Positions 1-7,611 of a stretch of 10,468 nt of DNA are shown here, piece by piece. Positions within the stretch are counted from its first letter, which is position 1. The number at the start of each line of letters is the position of its first letter. The stretch is from positions 1 through 10,468 of the forward strand of contig CATJZR010000033.1 of assembly GCA_949745625.1 (NCBI GenBank). Direction: 5' to 3'. The notes below the pieces were generated by a model. That model ran no database searches. It was not told where the DNA came from and saw nothing but the letters and a program-made list of their open reading frames with translations. The translations under genes and the position numbers were made by a program. Source of the stretch: an uncultured Eubacteriales bacterium (GTDB lineage Bacteria > Bacillota > Clostridia > Christensenellales > Borkfalkiaceae).

Positions 1-1281
1 AATAAACTCTTTAATACTTTTCAATGCGCGTGCGGCAAGGTATGCGTAGCGCTCTTTCTTGTCGCGTATGCGTTTTTCTGCGGGGCGAAGTATTCCGAAA
101 TTCGCGTTCATAGGCTGAAAATTATCCGTTACCCCCGCAATATGCGCCGACAAAGCGCCCGAAACCGTTGTATCGTCGGGGATTTCCGGCTGTCTGCCTT
201 GCAGCTTTTCGTAAAGGTGAATTGCAGCGAGTATGCCGCTTGCCGCCGATTCGACATAGCCCTCGACGCCCGTTATCTGCCCCGCGAAAAATACTTTGCC
301 GTTATTTTTCATTGAAAAGTCTGCGTTAAGACAGGTAGGGGAATTTATATATGTATTGCGGTGCATAACCCCGTACCGCAAAAATTCGGCGTTTGCAAGC
401 GCGGGTATAAGCGAGAAAACTCTTTTCTGCTCTCCCCATTTAAGGTTGGTCTGAAAGCCAACTAAGTTGTAAGCCGTGCCCGAGGCGTTTTCCTTCCTCA
501 ACTGCAGCACGGCGTAAAACTTATTGCCCGCGTCGTCGGTAAGTCCTACGGGCTTTAACATGGCGAAACGCAGGCTGTCGACCCCGCGCGAGGCAAGCAC
601 CTCTACGGGCATGCAGCCCTCGAATATTTCACGCTTTTCGAAGTCGTGCGCAATTACTCGCTCCGCCGAAACAAGCTCGGCAACAAACCGCTCGTATTCC
701 TCTTTGGTAAGCGGACAGTTTATATAATCGTCGCCGCCCTTGCCGTATCTGTCGCCGTAAAAGCACTTGTCAAAATCTATGCTGTCGCGGGAAATTATGG
801 GGGCTGAGGCATCATAAAAATGCAATTCGCCTCCGCATATCCCGCGGATATTTTCAGACAGCGCATCCGTCGTAAGCGGACCGGTTGCAACTATGCACCA
901 TTCGTCGGGAACGGCGGTGACCTCCTCGCAGACAACCTTTATATTTGCGTCGTTTTTAATTGCCTCGGTGATATACGCCGCGAAAGCCTTTCTTTCGACC
1001 GCCAGAGCGCCGCCCGCAGGCACGCGCGTAGCTTCCGCCGCAGCCATAGTCAGCGAGCCTAAAATGCGCATTTCTTCTTTCAGCAGTCCGCAGGCATTGC
1101 CGTAAACGTCGTTGCTTTTAAGCGAGTTCGAACAGACGAGCTCACCGAAATTTTCGTCCGAATGAGCGGGTGTAAACGATTTGGGCTTTATGTCGTACAG
1201 CTCGACCGCTATGCCGCGTCGGGCAAGCGTATACGCCGCCTCGCAACCGGCAAGACCCGCGCCTATTATTTTAACCTTCAT
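1..1281 (-). CDS. trmFO: TrmFO, folate-dependent tRNA m5U54 methyltransferase (C-terminus cut by window)
   Basis: Methylates U54 of the tRNA T-loop using 5,10-methylenetetrahydrofolate and FADH2, the route found in Bacillota and many other bacteria in place of SAM-dependent TrmA. I translated 427 codons without a stop up to base 1. The family usually has about 435-445 residues, so only a short tail is missing. The N-terminus MKVKIIGAGLAGCEAA carries the FAD-binding GxGxxG (residues 7-12). Two family cysteines are present: Cys50 in GELVCSNSLKS and Cys223 in EGCMPVEVLA, matching the catalytic pair known from Bacillus and Thermus enzymes. LRFAMLKPVGL and the late GQITGVEGYVES block are also typical. 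The ATG lies inside the end of topA, an 11-base overlap, with a weak GGAAGAG about 10 bases upstream, so it is probably translationally coupled to topA. The topA-trmFO pairing is classic in Bacillota. Confidence 0.96.
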   Translation of the reverse strand, partial: MKVKIIGAGLAGCEAAYTLARRGIAVELYDIKPKSFTPAHSDENFGELVCSNSLKSNDVYGNACGLLKEEMRILGSLTMAAAEATRVPAGGALAVERKAFAAYITEAIKNDANIKVVCEEVTAVPDEWCIVATGPLTTDALSENIRGICGGELHFYDASAPIISRDSIDFDKCFYGDRYGKGGDDYINCPLTKEEYERFVAELVSAERVIAHDFEKREIFEGCMPVEVLASRGVDSLRFAMLKPVGLTDDAGNKFYAVLQLRKENASGTAYNLVGFQTNLKWGEQKRVFSLIPALANAEFLRYGVMHRNTYINSPTCLNADFSMKNNGKVFFAGQITGVEGYVESAASGILAAIHLYEKLQGRQPEIPDDTTVSGALSAHIAGVTDNFQPMNANFGILRPAEKRIRDKKERYAYLAARALKSIKEFI

Positions 1282-3574
1282 CTGCGGGCAACTCTTCCGT
1301 ATGATTACAGTCTTTATTGGAGCAACGAATTTTGTCGTTGCGCTTTACAAGGTACTTCCCGCACTCGGGGCACTTGCCGCCCGTAGGCGCGTCCCAACTT
1401 AAAAATTTACACTCGGGATAGCCCGTGCAGCCGTAATATATCTTGCCCGTTTTCGAGCGCATGCGGCGCATGGGCTTTCCGCACTCGGGGCAGATGCCCT
1501 CGGTCTTTTCGTTTTTCTCTCCGCCGAGCGGACGCTTTGCACCGCATTTCAAACACTCTAAAAATTCGCCGTATTTGCCCTTTTTAAGCAGCATTGCCCC
1601 GCCGCAGTCAAGGCATTTTTCCTCGGTTATCTTAGCGTCGACGGGCAATATAGACGAGCATTCGGGATAATTGGGGCAGGCAAGGAACTTGCCGAATTTA
1701 CCGCTCTTTACAATCATATTCGCACTGCACTTGGGGCAGCGGACCTCGGAAATTTCCACCTCCGCCTCACTGACTATATTCGAGCATGCGGGATAGTTAG
1801 AGCACGCAAGATACTTACCGTATTTGCCTATTCTTCTTATCATGCGGCTTCCGCACTTCTCGCAAAGCACATCCGTCATTTCGTCGCCGTCGGTTGAAGC
1901 CGTTTTCAGCTTCTCTGCAAACGAGGGATAAAATTCCGCAATTATCTTGTGCCAGTCACAACCGCCGTCTTCGATTTTATCCAAATCGTCCTCCATGCGA
2001 GCCGTAAACCCGACGTCCATAATATCGGTAAAATACTTCAACAGCATATCGGTTATCTTATATGCTACCTCTGTGGGCACCATATATTTGCCGTCCTTCT
2101 CTACGTAGCGGCGCTTGGTCAGCACGGAAATAATCGACGCGTAGGTAGAAGGTCTGCCTATGCCCTTTTCTTCCATTACCTTGACTAGCGAAGCGTCGGT
2201 GTACCTGAGCGGGGGACGGGTGAATTTCTGCTCTTTAATAAGCGAATTGAGGTTGAGCTCGTCGCCCTCCTCAACGGGCGGAAACAGTGCCGAAACGTCC
2301 TCTTCCTCATCCTTTACAACCTCCTGATAGGCGGCGGTATAGCCTGCGAACAGCATCGCCTTGCCGCTTGCCTTGAAGGTATAGCCCGCCGACTCGCACT
2401 CTATCTGCATTGTGTTGTACTGTGCTTCCGCCATCTGCGAAGCGACGAATCTGTCGTAAATGAGCTTGTATACGTTGTAGTGCTTTTTATCAAGCGACCC
2501 TTTGACGCTTGCGGGCGTAACCGCAAGATTAATAGGTCTTATAGCCTCGTGCGCGTCCTGCGCACCCTTTTTTGTAGCGTAATGGTTGGGCTTTGCGGGC
2601 ACATATTCCGCACCGTATTCCTGCGTTATGAATGCAAGCGCGTTGTCCTGCGCCTCCTTGGAAACGCGGACCGAATCAGTTCTGATATAGGTTATAAGCG
2701 CGATATGGTCGCCGCCCACGTCCATACCCTCGTACAGATGCTGCGCGACAAGCATAATCTCGGGCGAGGTCATTGCAAACTTATTCGAAGCGTCCTGTTG
2801 AAGCGACGAGGTGGTGAACGGCGCGGGAGCGTGCTGTTTTGTTACACCCTTCTTTACCTTGGTAACCTTAAAGGTACCGCTCTTTACCTTTTCTTCGACC
2901 TGTTCGGCAAGCTCTTTGCCTATGCTCTCACCGTTCTTTTTAAGCTGATAAGTTGCCTTGAACGGCTGATATTTGGTAAGTCTGTCCTGTAACATTGCCG
3001 AAAACGTCCAGTATTCGTCGGGCACGAACGCCTGAATTTCACGCTCTCTGTCTACTATTAATCTCAGAGCGACAGACTGAACTCTGCCCGCCGAAAGCCC
3101 GCTCTGTATGCGGTTGTTCAAAAGCGGCGAAAGCTTGTAGCCTACAAGTCTGTCCAGCACTCTGCGCGCCTGCTGAGCATCGACGAGGTTGTAATTTATC
3201 TTGCGCGGACGGGTCAGCGCATTCTGCACCGCCGCTGGCGAAATTTCGTTGAACTCTATCCTGTTCTCGCCATTCTCGTCAAGCCCGAGCACGGTCTGCA
3301 AATGCCAGCTAATCGCCTCGCCCTCGCGGTCGGGGTCGGTTGCAAGATAGACCTTGCCCGCCTTCTTGGCTTCGGCGGTAAGGCGTTTGATAACCTCTTT
3401 TTTACTGGGAGTAATTTCGTACTTCGGTTCAAAGTTGGCAGTAACCTTTACGCCCAACGTCTTTTCAGGCAAATCGCGAACATGCCCGCCCGAGGCGTCA
3501 ACCTTGAACTTGCCCTTTAAATACTTTGAAATTGTCTTCGCCTTCGATGGCGACTCAACGATAATTAAATCCAT
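1271..3574 (-). CDS. topA: DNA topoisomerase I (type IA) with five C-terminal zinc-ribbon-like modules
   Basis: Relaxes negative supercoils by a single-strand break and passage through a 5'-phosphotyrosine intermediate. Length is 767 residues. The Toprim domain occupies roughly residues 1-115, with Glu7 in IIVESPSKAK and the acidic DxDxE triad Asp80, Asp82, Glu84 in ATDPDREGEA. The catalytic tyrosine is Tyr296 in LITYIRTDS. SAGRVQSVALRLIVDRE (161-177) and GIGRPSTYASII (471-482) are other hallmarks. After residue 570 there are five four-cysteine groups: 571/574/591/597, 613/616/633/639, 654/657/674/677, 695/698/716/722 and 735/738/751/756. Three of these have the CxxC...CxNYPxC or CxGYPxC pattern of the topoisomerase zinc ribbon. 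The start at ATG 3574 is set by the conserved MDLIIVESPSKAK and by GGAAAG a few bases upstream. It follows dprA by 15 bases, so the two are probably cotranscribed. It is normal in length and motifs. Confidence 0.98.
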   Translation of the reverse strand: MDLIIVESPSKAKTISKYLKGKFKVDASGGHVRDLPEKTLGVKVTANFEPKYEITPSKKEVIKRLTAEAKKAGKVYLATDPDREGEAISWHLQTVLGLDENGENRIEFNEISPAAVQNALTRPRKINYNLVDAQQARRVLDRLVGYKLSPLLNNRIQSGLSAGRVQSVALRLIVDREREIQAFVPDEYWTFSAMLQDRLTKYQPFKATYQLKKNGESIGKELAEQVEEKVKSGTFKVTKVKKGVTKQHAPAPFTTSSLQQDASNKFAMTSPEIMLVAQHLYEGMDVGGDHIALITYIRTDSVRVSKEAQDNALAFITQEYGAEYVPAKPNHYATKKGAQDAHEAIRPINLAVTPASVKGSLDKKHYNVYKLIYDRFVASQMAEAQYNTMQIECESAGYTFKASGKAMLFAGYTAAYQEVVKDEEEDVSALFPPVEEGDELNLNSLIKEQKFTRPPLRYTDASLVKVMEEKGIGRPSTYASIISVLTKRRYVEKDGKYMVPTEVAYKITDMLLKYFTDIMDVGFTARMEDDLDKIEDGGCDWHKIIAEFYPSFAEKLKTASTDGDEMTDVLCEKCGSRMIRRIGKYGKYLACSNYPACSNIVSEAEVEISEVRCPKCSANMIVKSGKFGKFLACPNYPECSSILPVDAKITEEKCLDCGGAMLLKKGKYGEFLECLKCGAKRPLGGEKNEKTEGICPECGKPMRRMRSKTGKIYYGCTGYPECKFLSWDAPTGGKCPECGKYLVKRNDKIRCSNKDCNHTEELPADEG

Positions 3575-3589
3575 AACTCTTTCCTTTGA

Positions 3590-4645
3590 TTATAGTGCGC
3601 AATATCTGTTCCCGCCCAGCTTTACAATCAATCCTTTGATTTCGAGCATGGCCACGACGGGCAATAATTTATAAGTAAACGTGTTAAGATTTTCCGCTAT
3701 TACGGGTAAAAAAGCTTCGCCTAAAACTTTAATCTGCCCTAGCACCGCTTTTTCCTCTTCGGTAAGCGTAAAGGTATTTTTCGGCTTTTCTAAGTCTAAC
3801 CCAAAAACTTCGAAAATGTCAAGTATATTCTCGGTAAGGTGTGCACCTTCTTTTATAAGCCTGTTGCAACCGACGCCGGAAGCCACGCCCACACCATACG
3901 GAAATGCGAATATCTCTCTTCCGTAGTCAAGCGCGTAATCCGCGGTAATAAGCGCGCCGCTTTTTTCGCCTGCCGAAGCCACGAGCGTGCCGCGCGACAA
4001 CCCCGCAATAATGCGGTTTCGCCACGGAAAATTGTATTTTGAAGGCGGGATATGCGGCGGATATTCACAAATAAGCAAGCCCCTTTCGGCAACTGAGCAT
4101 ATAAGTCCGCGGTTGCACGCCGGATAAAAATAATCGAATCCGTTTGCCAGCACCGAGATAATTTTGCCCGATTTAAGCGCGCCCTCCGCCGCGGCGGTAT
4201 CCGCGCCCTGAGCCATACCCGTGACTACGGTAAACGCAGATGTAAGCTCACCGCTTATTTTTCTGCACGCCGCAAGCTCTGGGGCACGGGTAGTCCTTGA
4301 CCCGACCACCGAAAAGCACGGCTCCTTTAAAAGTCCGCAATTCCCCTTGCAATAGAGAACTGCGGGCGGTTGGTCTATATGCTTCAACGCCTCGGGGTAT
4401 GACGGCGAAAAATACGTTATGCAGTCAATACCCTTAGATTGCAGATTTTCCAGAACCCGGGCGCGGAAATGCTTATCGTAAAATTTTTGCTTTACAATAT
4501 TATATACGCCCCGCGGAAGGGTTTTAATCAAGAAATTCGGTTTATCCTCGGTTTTTTCACAAACGGCGCGCGACAACATTCGGGCATCTGTTTCCTCTAT
4601 CGCCGAAAGGACAATAAGGTTTTCTTCAGCTTGCGTATAACTCAT
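3590..4645 (-). CDS. dprA: DprA/Smf DNA-processing protein
   Basis: DprA binds incoming single-stranded DNA during natural transformation and loads RecA. It is also kept in many bacteria not known to be competent. The 351-residue protein has the Rossmann-like core: FSVVGSRTTR (111-120), VVTGMAQGADTAAAEGAL (140-157), VLANGFDYFYP (165-175), the strong signature FPWRNRIIAGLSRG (206-219), and SGALITADYALDYGRE (229-244), then NRLIKEGA (261-268). Residues from about 290 onward look like the C-terminal winged-helix appendage. It departs from the usual family pattern in places. The common GID...AH appears here as GAD...AA, and the common I/VPG before the last core helix is FPYGVG (248-253). The start overlaps the comM stop by four bases (ATGA), a standard translational-coupling arrangement. 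topA follows 15 bases downstream, as in Bacillus. Confidence 0.95.
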   Translation of the reverse strand: MSYTQAEENLIVLSAIEETDARMLSRAVCEKTEDKPNFLIKTLPRGVYNIVKQKFYDKHFRARVLENLQSKGIDCITYFSPSYPEALKHIDQPPAVLYCKGNCGLLKEPCFSVVGSRTTRAPELAACRKISGELTSAFTVVTGMAQGADTAAAEGALKSGKIISVLANGFDYFYPACNRGLICSVAERGLLICEYPPHIPPSKYNFPWRNRIIAGLSRGTLVASAGEKSGALITADYALDYGREIFAFPYGVGVASGVGCNRLIKEGAHLTENILDIFEVFGLDLEKPKNTFTLTEEEKAVLGQIKVLGEAFLPVIAENLNTFTYKLLPVVAMLEIKGLIVKLGGNRYCAL

Positions 4646-6135
4646 TTTATATCCATTGCCCTGTAAGACACCGCTTCGAGTATATGCTCGGGTGCTATAT
4701 TTTCGCTCCCGTCCAAATCCGCGACGGTGCGCGCAACCTTTATTATTCGCGAGCGTGCCCGCGCCGAAAGGCGCAGACTTTCGAACGCCGTTTTGAGTAT
4801 CGCCTCACACTCGGCGGAAAGACGGCAATACCTTTTTACCTGCCTTTCGTCCATAATCGCATTGACCGCACCGCATCTTTTACGCTGAATTTCCCGCGCG
4901 CATTCGACCCTCTCTTTGACTGCGGCGCTGCTTTCCTCCGCACCGTCCGACGAAAGCTCGTCGTATTTAACGCCGTCCACCTCGACCTGCAAATCTATTC
5001 TGTCTAGCAGCGGACCCGACACTTTGCTTCTATACCTCTGTATCTGTGACGGAGTGCATGTACATTTAAGATACGCCGAGCCGTAGTTTCCGCACGGGCA
5101 CGGGTTCATGCTTGCGCAAAGAATAAAATCCGCGGGGAAAACCACTGTACCCGCCGCGCGCGTTACGGTTATTACCCTGTCTTCGAGCGGTTGGCGCAGC
5201 GCTTCGAGCGTGGCGCGATTATATTCGGGCAACTCGTCCAGATACAGCACGCCCTTGTGCGCCTTGGATATTTCGCCGGGGGATACGTGCCCGCTTCCGC
5301 CGCCGCAAAGCGATACCGTTGTGGCGGTGTGATGCGGCGTTCTGAACGGTCGTAACGCTACTATACCGTCGCTTCCGACTTCTCCCGCAACCGAATGAAT
5401 TTTAGTGACCTCGAGCGCTTCCTCGAAGGTCATATCGGGCATTATCGTCGGAACGCACCGCGCAAGCATCGTTTTTCCCGAGCCAGGCGGCCCCGCGAGC
5501 AAAATGTTGTGCCCGCCCGCAACGGCTATTTCAAGCGCCCTCTTCGCAACCCTCTGACCGCGCACGAGCGACATATCACTGCCGTAAGCGTGCTTCGCAG
5601 TATAACTCTTTACCGCAACAGGCTCGAACGCCGTCACGCCGGATATAAGCTCGCAAACCGCCTTCAATGACGGCAACGCGTAAACCGTAACGCCCGAAAT
5701 ATATCCTGCCTCGTTCGCATTGTCCGCAGGTATTATAAACTTTTTGCAACCTCTGTCCCGCGCCGATATAAGCAGCGGAAGCATGCCCTTGACCGGACGC
5801 AGCGCTCCGTCGAGAGCAAGCTCGCCCAAAAGCACACAGTCGGTTGCGGCAAGCTGGTCGCTTGCGACGAGTATACTTACCGCAAGCGGCAAGTCGTAAT
5901 GAGAGCCCGCCTTTTTTAAATCGGCAGGCGCAAGATTTACCGTTATTTTATTTACGGGAAAAACCAACCCGCTGTTTTTTATTGCCGAGCGCACGCGCTC
6001 TTTGCTTTCTTTTACAGCAGCATCCGGCAGGCCAACCAAGTCGTATGATACCATGCCTTTGTTGATGTCGGTTTCAACCTCTACGGGAACACCGTTAAGC
6101 CCGTCCAATGCAAAGCTTGTTATTTTAGATAACAT
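4642..6135 (-). CDS. comM: ComM/YifB family Mg-chelatase-like AAA+ ATPase
   Basis: ComM-type hexameric AAA+ helicase. In Vibrio and Haemophilus it promotes branch migration during integration of transforming DNA; the widely distributed Bacillota homologues (YifB) are less well characterised. I place the start at ATG 6135, giving 497 residues and the family N-terminus MLSKITSFALDGLNG. An in-frame TTG at 6141 directly touches the AGAGG ribosome-binding site and cannot be used with it. The N-terminal Lon/ChlI-like domain has VGLPDAAVKESKERVR (35-50) and ITVNLAPADLKKAG. The ATPase core has Walker A GPPGSGKT (215-222) and Walker B GVLYLDE (295-301). Then comes the family's Cys cluster MNPCPCGNYG...CTC (Cys346, 348, 358, 360), and LLDRIDLQVEV as the arginine-finger region. 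It is the first gene after the rplS terminator and is translationally coupled to dprA. Confidence 0.94.
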   Translation of the reverse strand: MLSKITSFALDGLNGVPVEVETDINKGMVSYDLVGLPDAAVKESKERVRSAIKNSGLVFPVNKITVNLAPADLKKAGSHYDLPLAVSILVASDQLAATDCVLLGELALDGALRPVKGMLPLLISARDRGCKKFIIPADNANEAGYISGVTVYALPSLKAVCELISGVTAFEPVAVKSYTAKHAYGSDMSLVRGQRVAKRALEIAVAGGHNILLAGPPGSGKTMLARCVPTIMPDMTFEEALEVTKIHSVAGEVGSDGIVALRPFRTPHHTATTVSLCGGGSGHVSPGEISKAHKGVLYLDELPEYNRATLEALRQPLEDRVITVTRAAGTVVFPADFILCASMNPCPCGNYGSAYLKCTCTPSQIQRYRSKVSGPLLDRIDLQVEVDGVKYDELSSDGAEESSAAVKERVECAREIQRKRCGAVNAIMDERQVKRYCRLSAECEAILKTAFESLRLSARARSRIIKVARTVADLDGSENIAPEHILEAVSYRAMDIK

Positions 6136-6141
6136 TTTCAA

Positions 6142-6146
6142 CCTCT
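6142..6146 (-). promoter_or_regulatory. comM ribosome-binding site that decides its start
   Basis: The minus strand reads AGAGG, then the six bases TTGAAA, then ATG. The spacing suits ATG at 6135 and excludes the in-frame TTG at 6141, which would leave only one base. The site begins immediately after the U-tract of the rplS terminator. Confidence 0.75.
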
Positions 6147-6185
6147 AAAAAAGCTCTTACCGCCTCGCGCAGTAAGAGCTTTTTT
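6147..6185 (-). terminator. Intrinsic terminator after rplS
   Basis: Two perfectly complementary 14-base arms lie at 6147-6160 and 6172-6185 around an 11-base loop. On the minus strand the stem contains GCTCTTAC/GTAAGAGC flanked by A-run and T-run, ending in six Ts. It starts three bases after the rplS stop codon and ends just before the comM ribosome-binding site. The A/T flanks are symmetric, so it could also stop plus-strand transcription. The structure is read directly from sequence; its efficiency is unknown. Confidence 0.92.
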
Positions 6186-6187
6186 TA

Positions 6188-6532
6188 TTATTTAACTTCC
6201 GCGATTTTCGCAGCCTTGCCGGTAAGTCCGCGCAGGTAGTAGAGTTTAGCTCTTCTTACCTTGCCCTTTCTTACTACGGTAATAGACGCAATCTTGGGCG
6301 AGTGCAGGGGGAACGTCCTTTCCACTCCGACGCCGAAGGACAACCTTCTTACGGTGAAGCTTTCTCTGATTCCGCCGTGCTTTTTGGCAATTACCACGCC
6401 TTCGAAATTCTGGATTCTCTCTTTTGTACCCTCGATAACCTTGAAGCCCACCTTTACGGTGTCGCCTACGTTAAACGCGGGAACCTCGCTTTTCATTCCT
6501 TCTTTTTCGATAGCTTCCACTAAGCCTTTCAT
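6188..6532 (-). CDS. rplS: 50S ribosomal protein L19
   Basis: L19 sits at the subunit interface of the 50S particle and contributes to intersubunit bridge formation. The protein is 114 residues, normal for the family. The L19 core is plain: FNVGDTVKVGFKVIEG (20-35), the block GVGVERTFPLHSP (67-79), and the basic KVRRAKLYYLRGLTGKAAKI (91-110). The ATG at 6532 is preceded by a full GGAGGT at 6541-6546 with eight bases of spacing. In Bacillus rplS directly follows trmD. Here rbgA, rnhB and yraN lie between, and rplS has its own promoter, leader and terminator, so it appears to be a monocistronic unit embedded in the cluster. The 5' UTR has a hairpin that could serve in autoregulation; that is inference. 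Confidence 0.98.
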   Translation of the reverse strand: MKGLVEAIEKEGMKSEVPAFNVGDTVKVGFKVIEGTKERIQNFEGVVIAKKHGGIRESFTVRRLSFGVGVERTFPLHSPKIASITVVRKGKVRRAKLYYLRGLTGKAAKIAEVK

Positions 6533-6554
6533 AAAATTTTACCTCCATTTAAAC

Positions 6555-6590
6555 TCGGCATTCTTGCGCAAAGCGCAGAGGACTGCCCGA
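6555..6590 (-). promoter_or_regulatory. Structured rplS leader, candidate L19 autoregulatory RNA
   Basis: Within the predicted rplS 5' UTR the minus strand can form a two-tier stem. The outer helix is TCGGGCA (6584-6590) with TGCCGA (6555-6560), six pairs with one bulged G. The inner helix is TGCGC/GCGCA (6573-6577 with 6565-6569) closed by a three-base loop. The structure begins a few bases after the predicted transcription start and ends eight bases before the Shine-Dalgarno. A ribosomal-protein leader upstream of rplS is known in low-G+C Gram-positives (Rfam L19 leader). I cannot confirm that this matches that family's consensus. Confidence 0.5.
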
Positions 6591-6600
6591 AAACAAAATT

Positions 6601-6629
6601 ATCTTACCAAATAATATATTATTTTGCAA
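6601..6629 (-). promoter_or_regulatory. Sigma-A-type promoter for rplS, extended -10
   Basis: The minus strand reads TTGCAA (6624-6629), a 17-base A/T-rich spacer, then TAAGAT (6601-6606). TG stands one base before the -10 box, giving an extended -10 (TGGTAAGAT). Predicted initiation is near 6593-6595. It lies in the 132-base gap between yraN and rplS, the only clear promoter-like pair I found in an intergenic gap. Confidence 0.75.
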
Positions 6630-6664
6630 CTCTTTTTAGGGGGTGTGTCGCAATTTTCACAAAA

Positions 6665-7018
6665 CTAAATGTGCGCGTCAAAAGCGTTCTCTATATGGTT
6701 GATTTCGCCGCGTAAAATTTCTATTATGTCGAAACGCACCGTAACGTCGATAACCCTGCCGCCGAAGTAGTATTCGGCAGCCTTTATATACCTTGCCCTG
6801 CGTCGTGCGTCGACCGCTTCGTTCGGCGCGCCGTAGCCGTCCGTAAGCCTCGTCTTTACCTCGACAAACGCGACCGCGTCCGCTTTGCGCGCGATTATAT
6901 CCACTTCACCGAACGGGCTTTTATATCCTCTTTCGAGTATCTTATAGCCCGACCGCTTAAGATAGCGCACCGCGCGGTTTTCGCCGCGCGCACCAAGCAT
7001 CTTATTATGCCCCTTCAC
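6665..7018 (-). CDS. YraN family (UPF0102) putative nuclease-fold protein
   Basis: A small protein of the UPF0102/YraN family, about 117 residues with the start chosen here. No biochemical function is firmly established for the family. The sequence shows a restriction-endonuclease-like PD-(D/E)xK arrangement: GEVDII (Glu38, Asp40) followed by VAFVEVKTR (Glu53, Lys55). Before it is the conserved NKMLGARGE...AVRYLKRSGYKILERGYK, and the C-terminus has VRFDIIEI and INHIENAF. Start is uncertain. GTG 7018 forms a four-base GTGA overlap with the rnhB stop and has GGGGAA six bases upstream. ATG 7024 is too close to that site. ATG 7000 has AAGGGG nine bases upstream but trims the conserved NK. It lies next to rnhB, as it commonly does in bacteria, and is the last gene before the rplS promoter. 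The stop is TAG. Confidence 0.88.
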   Translation of the reverse strand: MKGHNKMLGARGENRAVRYLKRSGYKILERGYKSPFGEVDIIARKADAVAFVEVKTRLTDGYGAPNEAVDARRRARYIKAAEYYFGGRVIDVTVRFDIIEILRGEINHIENAFDAHI

Positions 7019-7611
7019 TGCCATTTCCCCGTAAAGCTTCTGCGATGAACCGCGCAAAGCCCGTGCTGCTTTATCGCAGCAATATGTACAGCCGTACCGT
7101 AGCCCATATTCTTTTCGAAGCCGTAAAAGGGATATTTTTGGGCGTAGTCGCGCATAAGCGCGTCCCTGTAAACCTTTGCGGCAATAGATGCCGCGCCTAT
7201 CGAATAGCTTAGCGCGTCTCCTTTGACGAGGCTAAGCTGCGGTATTGAAATATCCAGCGTCATATTGCCGTCGGTCAGAACGTAGTCGGGCTTGACCGCA
7301 AGCCCCTCGACTGCGTTCTTCATACATAGCTTCGTTGCCTCTAAGATGTTTATTTCGTCTATAATTTCGGGTTCGACGCGGCATATATTGCACGCAACCG
7401 CCTTTCGGGATATTAATTCCGCAAGAGCCTCACGCTTTTTCGCCGTCAGCTTTTTGCTGTCGTCTACGCCGTCTATTATATCTTCGAGCGGCATAATTAC
7501 CGCTGCGCATACGACGGGACCGGCAAGAGGTCCGCGCCCAACCTCGTCCACGCCGCAGATAAATTTATATCCTTTTTCAAGCAACCGTCTTTCGTATTCC
7601 AGCTTATCCAC
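7015..7611 (-). CDS. rnhB: Ribonuclease HII
   Basis: Removes RNA from RNA-DNA hybrids and starts ribonucleotide excision by nicking 5' of single ribonucleotides in DNA. The 198-residue protein has the full type 2 set: FICGVDEVGRGPLAGPVV (18-34) with Asp22, Glu23 and the GRG at 25-27; DSKKLTAKKR (51-60); Asp114 in LTDG; and KVYRDALM with Asp150, completing the DEDD metal site. Tyr171 in GYGT and the C-terminal HRRSF (189-193) are also conserved. The start is GTG at 7611, eight bases inside the end of rbgA. AGAGGT stands eight bases before it. The downstream yraN start overlaps its stop, so rbgA-rnhB-yraN are probably cotranslated. rbgA-rnhB adjacency matches Bacillus. Confidence 0.97.
   Translation of the reverse strand: MDKLEYERRLLEKGYKFICGVDEVGRGPLAGPVVCAAVIMPLEDIIDGVDDSKKLTAKKREALAELISRKAVACNICRVEPEIIDEINILEATKLCMKNAVEGLAVKPDYVLTDGNMTLDISIPQLSLVKGDALSYSIGAASIAAKVYRDALMRDYAQKYPFYGFEKNMGYGTAVHIAAIKQHGLCAVHRRSFTGKWQ

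Noticed and set aside
2480..2992. Long plus-strand open frame (170 codons) opposite topA
   Set aside because: It lies wholly antisense to a conserved part of topA, has no recognisable domain and no ribosome site I can support. It reflects the codon bias of topA.
6136..6141. Upstream TTG start for comM, adding two residues
   Set aside because: It would leave one base between AGAGG and the start. The ATG at 6135 has proper spacing and gives the family N-terminus.
6630..6664. Terminator after yraN
   Set aside because: Only a short GTG/CAC-type pairing with a large loop is visible and no U-tract follows. I could not support a terminator here.
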